A DNA stretch of 64,000 nt from Paenibacillus methanolicus (GTDB taxonomy: Bacteria > Bacillota > Bacilli > Paenibacillales > Paenibacillaceae). The position numbers and the translations under genes were made by a program. The DNA lies in assembly GCF_008124765.1 (NCBI RefSeq), contig NZ_VNHS01000003.1, positions 186,001 to 250,000 of the forward strand, in the 5' to 3' direction. Every line of letters starts with the position of its first letter. Position 1 is the first letter of the stretch. Positions 33,726-41,461 of this stretch are shown one piece after another. Under the pieces are notes generated by a model, which did not search any database, was not told where the DNA came from, and worked only from the letters and a program-made list of their open reading frames with translations.

Positions 33726-35798
33726 TTACGCGCGGATCAGTTCATGGGCCACGCGTTCAAAGCCTTTTTTGAGATAGCGGTAGTAAGTGCTTAGGGAAAG
33801 ACAAAGACGCGAGGCGACGACTTCGTGCGTCCCGATTCTGTGCATATAGGAGAGTCGGATCGCTTGCGCTTGCAGCCGTTCTTCCTCCGCGCCTTCGCTC
33901 ATCTTCGCGAGGCATTCCGTTACGGCTTCCCGCACGGCGGAAGCCATGGAACCGTCGAGGAGATTCCTGCGCCGCTTGATCGCCTCCCATTGGTCGAGCG
34001 ATTGGCGAAGCTTAGGATCGGATTCGAGCGCGTGGGCGTTCATTAGGGCTTTCTTCAGCAGCGATGCGGCTTCTCGGGGCGAAATGGAATCCGGCGGAGC
34101 ATTCGGCGGCTGGATGGCTAACGGTTCGAAGAGGTTCTTCTCGCGCAAATCGAGCCGATACGCATGCATGGGAGTTCCGTCCGCGCAGCGGGCATCCGCC
34201 GATGGAAGACGTCTAAAGCCGAGCGATGCATACAACTCCGCATAATATGGAAGGGAAACGAACGTTAGGATGGATTGACCGGCCAGCTCCTGGAAGAGGC
34301 CGCGAAGGAGGAGTCCGAATGCGGAGGGATCGAGATGAGGGAGCGTGCGCTCCACCCAAAAGAGAACGTCTTGGTCTTGCGGCGGAGATGCCGTCCAATA
34401 AGCGCGTAATGCGGGGTTGATCTCGAATAACCTTCGGGTCGCCGGCGTTATCGGGACCCATGAATAGTATGCGGCTGGTTGGTCGTCTATCTCGAGCACC
34501 GAGCAGTAAGAGGATTCGGCTTCCCATATCGCGCGCAAACCGGACATCTGCTCCGTATCCTCGAGCAAGCGCGGCGTCATGGCGGCGTCCTCCTCCCGAT
34601 CCAACCTTGCCGTGAAAGTTAGGTCCGCTCCGCTAGCCCGTCGGATCTTCGTCTTCAAGACGCGTTCGTACCGGCCTAGACTGTCGTAACCGCGCAGTAA
34701 CTCGGGATCGTGCACATAGAGAAGCTCGGCGATCAGCCGTCCTTGCAGAACCATCGGCGCCGCGGCCATTCTAGCCTGAAGGACGGGAAGCGCCCTGCGC
34801 CGGTACGCGTCATAGGCGTCGGGCATCCGACTGCGCCAATCCGACCGGATCCACTCCCGTGCGGCATCGGCGACGCGCCAGCCGCCTTCCTCCGACAAAT
34901 CGACGAACGACAGGCCGCACAACTTGCGGAACGCTTCATCGGACAGACGCTGTCCCGATACTTCCTCCAGCAGCTCCTGATCGAAGCGCCAGAAGAGCGA
35001 AGCCGCTTCCAGCAGCCGCCATTCGCAGTGGTCTTGCAAATCGGCCTGCAGTATCCCGCACAAGGATTGGAGCATTCGCCGCTTCACTTCACCTTCCCGA
35101 ATCGCGTCCGGCCCATGCTGCAGCAAGGCGTCGCTGGCTAGCGTAAGCGCGATCGGCATGCCCTTGGCGAATTGCGCGATGGCATCACGGGATACCCGCT
35201 CCCGTATCCCGCGCGCGAACGCATAGCGGTCGACCGCGTGCCGATGCAGCGGCTCGAGCCGAAGGTTGCGAACGAGACCATCCCATCCCGGCGATCGCCG
35301 CCACTCCTCCTCAAGCGGATACCGCCCCGTCGTACAGACGCGCACGCGCACGGACAGCATCGGAAGCCAATGGTCGCGCAGCCATGCCCAGATGGATCGG
35401 CAGGCGTCGAAGTCATCCAGGAAGATGATCATGCGCTGACGCTCGCCGGCTGCTTCGTTTAAATAATCGGCCAGCATGGCGGCGGCTTCATCCGCTTCGT
35501 CCGCGGGAAGCGGACAGCCCTGCTCGATCAGCCTTGCACGCAATTGCGCAAGAAATTGATCGGCCGAACGGCAATCTTCCCCGTTCAATGTCACCGCCGC
35601 GATCTCCAAATCGCGCGCCAAGCCTCGGAGCAGACTCGTCTTGCCGATTCCGCTCGGCCCGTGCACGTGCACCAGCCGCCAACACTCATTGTCCGCGGCC
35701 AACTCGTCGCGCAGCAGCGCCAGCTCGCGCCCGCGTCCGACGAACAGCTCCTCTTCCTTCCTCTTCAGCAGATCTTGAATGCGAACCATGCCAACCAT
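33726..35798 (-). CDS. STAND-type ATPase fused to acetyltransferase-like and HTH-like regions
   Basis: A 690-residue cytoplasmic protein. N-terminal STAND/AAA ATPase: P-loop G-P-S-G-I-G-K-T-S (about 47-55), Walker B M-I-I-F-L-D-D-F-D (about 122-130) and a helical arm to about 380. The middle (about 395-560) reads like a GNAT acetyltransferase, ending in Y-Y-A-E-L-Y-A-S-L-G-F-R-R-L. The C-terminal 110 residues are helical and end in an HTH-like V-V-A-S-R-L-C-L-S-L-S-T-Y-Y-R-Y-L-K-K-G. ATG at 35798 follows GGAGGG. Likely a signal-gated regulator; ligand and target are unknown, and no operon partner is present. Confidence 0.75.
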   Translation of the reverse strand: MVGMVRIQDLLKRKEEELFVGRGRELALLRDELAADNECWRLVHVHGPSGIGKTSLLRGLARDLEIAAVTLNGEDCRSADQFLAQLRARLIEQGCPLPADEADEAAAMLADYLNEAAGERQRMIIFLDDFDACRSIWAWLRDHWLPMLSVRVRVCTTGRYPLEEEWRRSPGWDGLVRNLRLEPLHRHAVDRYAFARGIRERVSRDAIAQFAKGMPIALTLASDALLQHGPDAIREGEVKRRMLQSLCGILQADLQDHCEWRLLEAASLFWRFDQELLEEVSGQRLSDEAFRKLCGLSFVDLSEEGGWRVADAAREWIRSDWRSRMPDAYDAYRRRALPVLQARMAAAPMVLQGRLIAELLYVHDPELLRGYDSLGRYERVLKTKIRRASGADLTFTARLDREEDAAMTPRLLEDTEQMSGLRAIWEAESSYCSVLEIDDQPAAYYSWVPITPATRRLFEINPALRAYWTASPPQDQDVLFWVERTLPHLDPSAFGLLLRGLFQELAGQSILTFVSLPYYAELYASLGFRRLPSADARCADGTPMHAYRLDLREKNLFEPLAIQPPNAPPDSISPREAASLLKKALMNAHALESDPKLRQSLDQWEAIKRRRNLLDGSMASAVREAVTECLAKMSEGAEEERLQAQAIRLSYMHRIGTHEVVASRLCLSLSTYYRYLKKGFERVAHELIRA

Positions 35799-35961
35799 GA
35801 TGCGGCCCTCCCCTGTCTGAATCTATAAACTGATAATACCATGCGCCGTCCATGCCCATTGTAACGGGAGTTGTCATCAGATTTGTCATGGCGGCTCATG
35901 GCTGCGCCTCATGCCGATGACATGAATAAAAAGGGCTTCGCCCTTTAAAACCCTCGTTTCT

Positions 35962-36220
35962 CCCTCGCCCCTTCCCCCTCCGCCGAGGGGAACCAAGGGC
36001 CCCGGCCCTCTGGACACCCGGAAGGATCGAGACTCGGTGCGCGGCCGTCTTCGATGTGTCCTTTCGAGAGGAGCTCGCTTGTCCTTCGGACAGGCTCTTG
36101 TTCGAGCTTCGTTCGTTACGTTTGGCCTTGGGGTGATATCCTGTGGCGATCGCGCGCATGATGTGGCTCCGTGTTGACCTTCGCTTTCGTCCGCTTGCGC
36201 GGACACGCTTTAGGTTTTAT
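35962..36220 (-). repeat. Dispersed 260-bp repeat, copy 1
   Basis: Clearly similar over its full length to 45305-45566, same strand. Read on the minus strand it starts ATAAAACC-TAAAGCGTGTCC, has a hairpin GTCCGC-GCAA-GCGGAC, a second small hairpin TGTCC-GAA-GGACA, a conserved block around CGAAAGGACACATCGAAGAC, and ends in GGAAGGGGCGAGGG. No convincing codon signal or ribosome site. It fills most of the 500-bp gap between the STAND gene and GH43. AAAGGGC-TTC-GCCCTTT next to it (about 35935) is another small hairpin. Confidence 0.9.
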
Positions 36221-36258
36221 CCGCAAAAGAGCAGTCTCGCAATTTCCCAAGACAATCA

Positions 36259-36281
36259 CAAAAAGCCCCAACCGGGGCTTC
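36259..36281 (-). terminator. Terminator of the GH43 gene
   Basis: On the minus strand AAGCCCC-GGTT-GGGGCTT followed by TTT, 20 bp past the GH43 stop. Confidence 0.9.
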
Positions 36282-36297
36282 TCGCAGCTGACGACGC

Positions 36298-37788
36298 TTA
36301 TTCATATTCGCAGCTGAAATTCGTAAATTCCGCGATGGCGCCTTCGCCGATCGCATAAAGGCCGATGATCACGCCCGTGAACCCTCCCGCCACTTCGGAG
36401 GAGAGGTACTTGGTCTGCGCGGAGCCGAGGAGCAGCTCTTCGCCGTTCGCGCGCAGCTTGAACGCATAACGGGTTGGCGTCGCTTCGATGACCAAGGACG
36501 CGCGGGATTCCCGCCCGATGCCGATCGCCTTCTCGACGGATTTCAGATCGCCGACATTCAACCGTTCGATAACTTCAAAGCCATTCTGGCCGTGGCGAAT
36601 CGCGAGATCGTAATGATGGTGCTCGTCCATGTAGATCGTGATGCCCGCTTCACCGCTCGTTATCGAGACGTCGCAGGCGATCCTCGCGCTGAAATCTCTC
36701 TGGCGCAGGCCGATGAACGTCGGCGAATCCGGCTGATCCAGCGTTATGTCCGTCCCGGTCAGTTTCAGCGTGCTCGTCCCCAGCTCGTAATGCTCCAGGC
36801 GAGGCTGTCGCAGATAGCACCAATCCACGTTCCAGCCCGTATTCTCGAACGTATACTGCTTCTTCTCTTGTTGAACTGCCCCTTCCGGCAAGCGATCGGT
36901 CTCGAAGCTCGTCAACGTGGTGCCCTGATGGCCGGCCGTGAACCAGCCATCCGCGCCGAACGTCACCGGCGTCAAGAATACTTCGCGGCCCAGATGATGG
37001 TAAGCGATCCATTGCCCGATCTGGCGGAAGCCGAGATGCAGCAGCCACCAGTGCCCGCCGTCGTCTTGAATCAGGTCGCCATGGCCGACGGCTTGAATTT
37101 CATAGCCGCCCAAATTCCGGTTGGTCAGCACGGGGTTCTGCGGATACGGTTCGAACGGCCCCGAAGGCGACGTCCCCCGGGCATAGGTAGCCATGTGGCC
37201 GAATTCGGTTCCACCCTCGGCGGCCAACAGGTAATACCACCCGTTGATTTTGGACAGATGCGGCGCTTCGAGATAACGTCCGCCCGTCCCCTGCCAGATC
37301 GACCGGCTCGGCGTTAGCTTCCGGCCCGTCTCGATCTCGATCCGGCACTGCACGATGCCGCCAATGCCTTGGTCGTCCGTTCCGTTGCTCATGAAATAGA
37401 CGTCGCCGTCCTCGAAGTACAAGTCCGGGTCGATGCCGCCTTGGTCCACGTAGACCGGATCCGACCATTCGCCGTAAATATCGTCCGTCCACACATAGAA
37501 GTTCTGACGCGTCGTGTCGTTGGTGGTCGTCATGTAGAACCGTCCGTCGTAATGACGGATCGTCGGCGCGAAGACGCCGCCCGAGCTGTTTACGCCCTCC
37601 AGCTGGATTTGGCTCGATCTGGTCAAGCAATGGCCGATCTGCGTCCAGTTGATCAAATCCTTGCTTTCAAAGAGGGGGACGCCAGGAAAATATTGCATGG
37701 AGCTGCACACGAGATAGTACGTATCGTTCACCTTGCACACGCTCGGGTCCGGATAGAAGCCTTTAATGACCGGGTTATGGTAGTTCAT
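36298..37788 (-). CDS. GH43 beta-xylosidase/arabinofuranosidase
   Basis: A 496-residue cytoplasmic hydrolase (no signal peptide). Five-bladed GH43 module at 1-300 with the three acidic residues: base Asp14 (Y-P-D-P-S), pKa modulator Asp120 (G-G-I-D-P-D) and acid Glu174 (Y-L-E-A-P-H-L). A C-terminal beta-sandwich (about 310-495) of the kind that completes the active site in GH43 beta-xylosidases follows. It probably trims xylo- or arabino-oligosaccharides after import. ATG at 37788 follows GAGGTGAAGAG. It is separated from the MNIO operon upstream by a terminator, so it is an independent unit. Confidence 0.92.
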   Translation of the reverse strand: MNYHNPVIKGFYPDPSVCKVNDTYYLVCSSMQYFPGVPLFESKDLINWTQIGHCLTRSSQIQLEGVNSSGGVFAPTIRHYDGRFYMTTTNDTTRQNFYVWTDDIYGEWSDPVYVDQGGIDPDLYFEDGDVYFMSNGTDDQGIGGIVQCRIEIETGRKLTPSRSIWQGTGGRYLEAPHLSKINGWYYLLAAEGGTEFGHMATYARGTSPSGPFEPYPQNPVLTNRNLGGYEIQAVGHGDLIQDDGGHWWLLHLGFRQIGQWIAYHHLGREVFLTPVTFGADGWFTAGHQGTTLTSFETDRLPEGAVQQEKKQYTFENTGWNVDWCYLRQPRLEHYELGTSTLKLTGTDITLDQPDSPTFIGLRQRDFSARIACDVSITSGEAGITIYMDEHHHYDLAIRHGQNGFEVIERLNVGDLKSVEKAIGIGRESRASLVIEATPTRYAFKLRANGEELLLGSAQTKYLSSEVAGGFTGVIIGLYAIGEGAIAEFTNFSCEYE

Positions 37789-37935
37789 CTCTTCACCTCT
37801 GTAAGATTAACCGACAATCGTGTAGCGCAACGTGCCGTATGCTACCCATGTTACCCGACTTATCCGGACCGTAACACCACCATAATTAGCAAAGAAATCA
37901 TGGCTACATTTCGCAATAAGGCCGCCATGCGACGA

Positions 37936-37970
37936 AAGAAAACCCGTTCGCCGGGCGGGCGAACGGGTTA
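37936..37970 (-). terminator. Terminator of the MNIO operon
   Basis: AACCCGTTCGCC and GGCGAACGGGTT form a perfect 12-bp stem, with a T-rich tail on the minus strand. The stem overlaps the MNIO stop codon. Confidence 0.9.
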
Positions 37971-38789
37971 GACGGCCGGAGCGGAAGCATTCCGGTATTT
38001 GTTATAAATGGCTCGACAAAGGTTCAAGTCCTGCAGCACGTCCTCGAAGCTCTCCATGTCGGTGTCGCGTTCGATCGTGATCGCGTCGCACGACGTGTTG
38101 TTCATGACCCACTCGGTCAAAGCAAGCACCTTCGGATCGATGCCGCCGACGTGGGAGTCGTACAGCTCGCCGTTCTGCTCGGTATGCCCGGCGACGTGCA
38201 GCTGCAGCACGCGGTCTCTCGGAATCGCATTCAGGAACGACAGCGGATCGTAGCCGATCGTCTCCGCGTTCAGGAACAAGTTCGTCACGTCGAGCAGCAG
38301 GCCGCAATCGGCTTTCTCGAGGACGCGACGGATGAATTCGCCCTCGGTATACACGCTGCCCGGCCATACGAACGAATGCGTCACGTTCTCGAGCAATATC
38401 GGCCGGCCCAACGTTTGCTTCAGCGCGACGATATGGCCGACGACGACGTCGATTGCTTCGTCCGTGTACGGCAAGGCGATGAAGTTGTCGATCTCCATAT
38501 CGCCGGAACGGCTGTACGACAGATGCTCGCTCACCCATGGGGCATCAACGAGGTCCGCCGTCTGCTTGAGCGCCTCGACCCGGTAATCGGCGGGCGCTTC
38601 GATCGAGCCGAGCGACAGGTTCAGGCTGTGCACCACGATCGGTACTTGACCGATGAACGGACCGAGCTCCGCCTTCACCGCTTCGAGCGCCCGCTTCTGG
38701 CTATATTCGAGAAAATCGACATGCTGGCGAACCAGCTCCTCCTGACCGACGAAATCCAACCGGAAGCCGACGCCGACTCCTTTTACCAT
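37968..38789 (-). CDS. MNIO (DUF692) multinuclear iron oxidase, RiPP-modifying
   Basis: A 273-residue TIM-barrel enzyme of the multinuclear non-heme iron-dependent oxidase family (MbnB/TglH/ChrH relatives). Iron-binding signatures visible: His54 in V-V-H-S-L-N-L-S-L-G-S, Glu88-His89 in V-S-E-H-L-S-Y, Glu134-Asn135, Asp167/Asn170 in L-L-L-D-V-T-N-L-F, His198 and His202 in Q-L-H-V-A-G-H, Asp211/His213 in D-S-H and Glu240. Relatives oxidise cysteines of a peptide, using a partner protein. The true start is ATG 38789, overlapping the partner stop; 49 upstream in-frame codons are not translated. Precursor and partner genes lie directly upstream, so it likely modifies the CCCSCCYCH peptide. Confidence 0.92.
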   Translation of the reverse strand: MVKGVGVGFRLDFVGQEELVRQHVDFLEYSQKRALEAVKAELGPFIGQVPIVVHSLNLSLGSIEAPADYRVEALKQTADLVDAPWVSEHLSYSRSGDMEIDNFIALPYTDEAIDVVVGHIVALKQTLGRPILLENVTHSFVWPGSVYTEGEFIRRVLEKADCGLLLDVTNLFLNAETIGYDPLSFLNAIPRDRVLQLHVAGHTEQNGELYDSHVGGIDPKVLALTEWVMNNTSCDAITIERDTDMESFEDVLQDLNLCRAIYNKYRNASAPAV

Positions 38790-39577
38790 CCTTGATCCTC
38801 TCCTTTGGTCGATACGATGATATTCATATCCAGCAGCTCGTCGATCATGTCCTGCGGCTCCTTCTCCAGTGCGTAAGCGCGGACGATCCGATCGGCGGCC
38901 GCGGCCAGCGCCTCCATCGCGACCGGCTGGCGGCACGAAGACAACAGTTCATAACAGGCTTGGTCGATTTCGTACAAGTCGATTTTGCCGCTGTCCGGAC
39001 AGCACAGGACGTAGCCGATCTGGCCGTAATGCCGCTCCAACAGCTCGGGGTCGAGACGTTCTTCGATAATAAGCTCCGAGGGGTAAGGGAAAGCGCGGAA
39101 GTGAACGTGCGGGGCAACGCAATAACCTGGTTGCTCGGGCAGCGGGGTTGCGGGGGAAGTGGCGCAGGCGTGCATCCATTTCTCGAAGGCGGTAATATCG
39201 GCGAACAGACGAGCGCGCGCCGGTTCCGCCTGCGCCGCAGCGAAATCGAGGAACGCGGCGAGCTGGGCGGCCCATTCGTTCTGATGCATGTCGCGCCCTC
39301 GCAGAAAATCCCGCGTCAACCGCTTCGTCTGCTCATACGTCAATAGCGATAGCGTGCGCCGCACGAACGGGAGCGCGGATTTGCTCAGCCGCTTGTGGGC
39401 GACCGCATACTGGAACGATTCAATGACCCGGCGAGGAAGCTGGCGGGCGGCTTGAAGCTCCTCCTCTTCCAGTCCGAAGCGGTCTCCCGCATCCTCGGGC
39501 CGTACGAACAGCTCATCCGACAAATCGGGAGAGATGGTCACCTTCAGCATCATGCGTTGAATTTCTGCCAAAGACAT
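38783..39577 (-). CDS. MNIO partner protein with RRE-like C-terminal domain
   Basis: A 264-residue protein, overlapping the MNIO start. The N-terminal half is helical. The region from about 150 onward contains V-A-P-H-V-H-F-R-A-F-P-Y and a PqqD-like winged helix at about 185-262 (...I-D-Q-A-C-Y-E-L-L-S-S-C..., then helix, then M-I-D-E-L-L-D-M-N-I-I-V), as in RiPP recognition elements that bind leader peptides. In MNIO systems the partner presents the precursor to the enzyme (MbnC, TglI); sequence similarity to those is not obvious. ATG at 39577 follows AGGTGAT by 8 bp. RRE assignment is by eye. Confidence 0.7.
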   Translation of the reverse strand: MSLAEIQRMMLKVTISPDLSDELFVRPEDAGDRFGLEEEELQAARQLPRRVIESFQYAVAHKRLSKSALPFVRRTLSLLTYEQTKRLTRDFLRGRDMHQNEWAAQLAAFLDFAAAQAEPARARLFADITAFEKWMHACATSPATPLPEQPGYCVAPHVHFRAFPYPSELIIEERLDPELLERHYGQIGYVLCCPDSGKIDLYEIDQACYELLSSCRQPVAMEALAAAADRIVRAYALEKEPQDMIDELLDMNIIVSTKGEDQGW

Positions 39578-39629
39578 CGGGTTCGATCACCTGGCCTTAT
39601 GCGATTTTTAAGTGGGGGGTAGTATTGGT

Positions 39630-39665
39630 GGAGCCTTGCTCGGCGTTCAAGACTGGCAAGGCTCC
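39630..39665 (-). terminator. Hairpin between precursor and enzyme genes (possible attenuator)
   Basis: GGAGCCTTGC and GCAAGGCTCC form a perfect 10-bp stem around a 16-base loop, 54 bp past the precursor stop and 53 bp before the partner start, without a good T-run. It could protect the short precursor mRNA or partly end transcription, so that precursor exceeds enzyme. Confidence 0.65.
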
Positions 39666-39718
39666 CGGTTCATGGTTGAAGAGGGATCATGATGCGGGTT
39701 ATCGAGGGGATAAACGGC

Positions 39719-39790
39719 TTAGTGGCAGTAGCAGCAGGAGCAGCAGCAGACAACGATCTCGCGTTTGACGCTTTTCACTTTCTTGATCAT
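39719..39790 (-). CDS. Cys-rich RiPP precursor peptide (23 aa)
   Basis: A 23-codon frame on the minus strand, too short for ordinary gene calling. ATG at 39790 is preceded by AAGGAGGTGAAGCCATC, a near-perfect ribosome site. The product is a basic leader, MIKKVKSVKREIVV, followed by the core CCCSCCYCH and a TAA stop: six Cys and a terminal His in the last nine residues. It heads the operon whose next two genes are the partner and the MNIO enzyme. Relatives of the enzyme convert Cys to oxazolone-thioamide or thiooxazole, or remove a terminal Cys carbon, so this peptide is the obvious substrate. Metal (copper or zinc) binding or redox use is inferred from composition alone. I know no described family with this core. 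Confidence 0.85.
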   Translation of the reverse strand: MIKKVKSVKREIVVCCCSCCYCH

Positions 39791-39847
39791 GATGGCTTCA
39801 CCTCCTTGGGTAAGGTTGGGGTGGCGCATCGCCTTGCCACAATTCGG

Positions 39848-39853
39848 ATTATA
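39848..39853 (-). promoter_or_regulatory. -10 box upstream of the RiPP precursor gene
   Basis: A perfect TATAAT on the minus strand, 57 bp upstream of the precursor ATG. No good -35 sequence lies at 17 bp, which suggests activation by a regulator. Confidence 0.5.
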
Positions 39854-39968
39854 AAGACGATTAGGCGGGCGGGGTAGGATGAACTTTCTTCACCCCTGTC
39901 GGGTGGCGAACGCAAGATGAGCGGCTTGAGGATAAGAGCGGTTCATGCCGGGGAAGCGCATAAGGAGG

Positions 39969-40547
39969 TTAATTCGGGTCGAAGAGCTTTTGCTTGATGC
40001 TTTTCCATTGCGTCTTGATCGTGTTCAGCGACTTGTTCAGCTTGCCGGAAATTTGGGTTTTACTCAGCCCCTGCTCCCGTAGGTCGTACAGCTCCCGCTC
40101 CGAGGGGGTCAGCGCCATGAGCCGGATTTCCTTGCGGATCAGCGACGCGGCATCGGGATGGATCCCGCTTCGGTTCGCGTGCGCGTCCCGGATCGCCTGG
40201 GCGATATCCTTGTAGCTGGATTTGCTGATGAAATTGGCGGCCCCGCTCTGGAACGATTGGAGAATGAGCCCCTTCTCTTCCAGCGACGTGACCATGATGA
40301 TGCTCGTGACCTTCCCTTCGACGCGCAATATTTCTTTGGCCGCCTCCAGACCGTCCAGCCGGTTGTCCGACAGGTTAATGTCCATCAGCACGACATCCGG
40401 TTCGGCGGATCGAAAGCGTTCGAGCGCTTCATCCTTCGTGCCGGCCACGGCCGCCACCTCGATGTCCGGCTCGGCGTTCAAGAATGCGGACAGCCCCTGC
40501 TGCCAGATCAGGTCGTCCTCTACCAATAACACACGTATTTTGTTCAA
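39969..40547 (-). CDS. NarL/LuxR-family response regulator
   Basis: A 192-residue two-domain regulator: receiver 1-120 with Asp56 in L-M-D-I-N-L-S and Thr/Ser-Lys residues in place, and a C-terminal LuxR-type HTH (L-T-P-S-E-R-E-L-Y-D-L-R-E-Q-G-L-S-K-T-Q-I-S-G-K-L). A TTG at 40547 gives the natural start N-K-I-R-V-L-L-V-E-D-D; TTG 40553 is an alternative, and ribosome sites for both are weak. It is the likely partner of the HisKA_3-type kinase at 41462-43429. It lies 180 bp upstream of the precursor gene on the same strand and may control it (inference). Confidence 0.88.
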   Translation of the reverse strand: MNKIRVLLVEDDLIWQQGLSAFLNAEPDIEVAAVAGTKDEALERFRSAEPDVVLMDINLSDNRLDGLEAAKEILRVEGKVTSIIMVTSLEEKGLILQSFQSGAANFISKSSYKDIAQAIRDAHANRSGIHPDAASLIRKEIRLMALTPSERELYDLREQGLSKTQISGKLNKSLNTIKTQWKSIKQKLFDPN

Positions 40548-40732
40548 CCACAACGCCTACTTTCCGTAAAATAAACATTCCCCAGTATACTGGAATCCGA
40601 ACGCGCTGAAGAGGCCTAACTGTGGGGGCGGAAAACCGTGACCGAGGTCCTACGTAATACAGCGGCACGAACACGCTTTCAACCTAGATGAACTTTAGTT
40701 CAGGTGTCCTATAGGATATTTATCTAGAAAAT

Positions 40733-40767
40733 AAAAAACGAAGCCGCATCCACGCATGGCTTCGTTT
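40733..40767 (-). terminator. Terminator after the 186-aa membrane protein gene
   Basis: On the minus strand AACGAAGCC and GGCTTCGTT pair around a 12-base loop and are followed by TTTTT. Confidence 0.9.
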
Positions 40768-40773
40768 ACTTTG

Positions 40774-41334
40774 TTACGCCGCATCAGATCGGCTATTACG
40801 TGAAGCAAATTTTACGATACGACCCAAATTGCGATCGAGGATATACAGACCAACTAACCAATAAACAGGTTGCAGCAGCACGAGAACTTCAACGAATTCT
40901 ATCTCACTGGTTACGTATCGTATGGCTATAATCAAAACAGACGAAAGCATCAGACCGAGGAAATAAGCCACCCAGGTCATGAGGTAGAATCGCGCGACGA
41001 CAAGAACCATTGGCTGCAGCTCCGAAGCTTGAAATCGAATGGTTAGCGATCGATCCGGCGCAATCCAATTTGCTAACTTACCTGCATATGCAAACAGCGC
41101 AAGTCCAATAAAGGAATCAAAGATGCCATCCAGTTCATCCTTGCTCAGCAGCCAAAAAATCGATCCCTGATCACCCATAAATTCACCTAAAATTCCATCC
41201 CGCATGCTTCCCAGCGAAATCAGGAAACTCAATAAATCACCAATTCCGATAAACATATAAAAGACGCCATATATTCGTACCAGCACCCGGATCAGCGAGT
41301 AATACGTCAAATCTTGTTCCGGTCTATCCATCAT
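40774..41334 (-). CDS. Hypothetical membrane protein
   Basis: A 186-residue protein with about four predicted membrane helices (near 15-40, 68-88, 112-138, 145-166). No family recognised. Its base composition is visibly more AT-rich than its neighbours, which suggests separate acquisition. It lies between the sensor kinase and its response regulator on the same strand, with its own terminator. It could be a membrane accessory of that kinase or unrelated cargo. ATG at 41334 or 41331 (M-M-D-R); ribosome site GGGGGGAG lies upstream. Confidence 0.75.
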   Translation of the reverse strand: MMDRPEQDLTYYSLIRVLVRIYGVFYMFIGIGDLLSFLISLGSMRDGILGEFMGDQGSIFWLLSKDELDGIFDSFIGLALFAYAGKLANWIAPDRSLTIRFQASELQPMVLVVARFYLMTWVAYFLGLMLSSVLIIAIRYVTSEIEFVEVLVLLQPVYWLVGLYILDRNLGRIVKFASRNSRSDAA

Positions 41335-41461
41335 GTTGATTGAACTCCCCCCAATATGTCTCCTCCAAGTCTACTTGATTTGCTCTAAAAATACATCATT
41401 AGAGAGGGAGAGTGCGTCTGCGAACGAGAACAAAGGTGTAGATCGAATCGGAGACAACGCC

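Noticed and set aside
36143-36358. Small frames within the dispersed repeat and its edge
   Set aside because: No ribosome site and no shared frame between the two copies apart from short stretches; treated as non-coding.
38790-38936. 49-codon N-terminal extension of the MNIO enzyme
   Set aside because: Arg/Gly-rich shadow of the partner gene; the DUF692 fold begins at M-V-K-G-V-G-V-G-F-R.
39689-39877. Plus-strand Ala-rich frame over the precursor gene
   Set aside because: No ribosome site; it is the reverse complement of the Cys codons (TGC/GCA), giving Ala/Val repeats.
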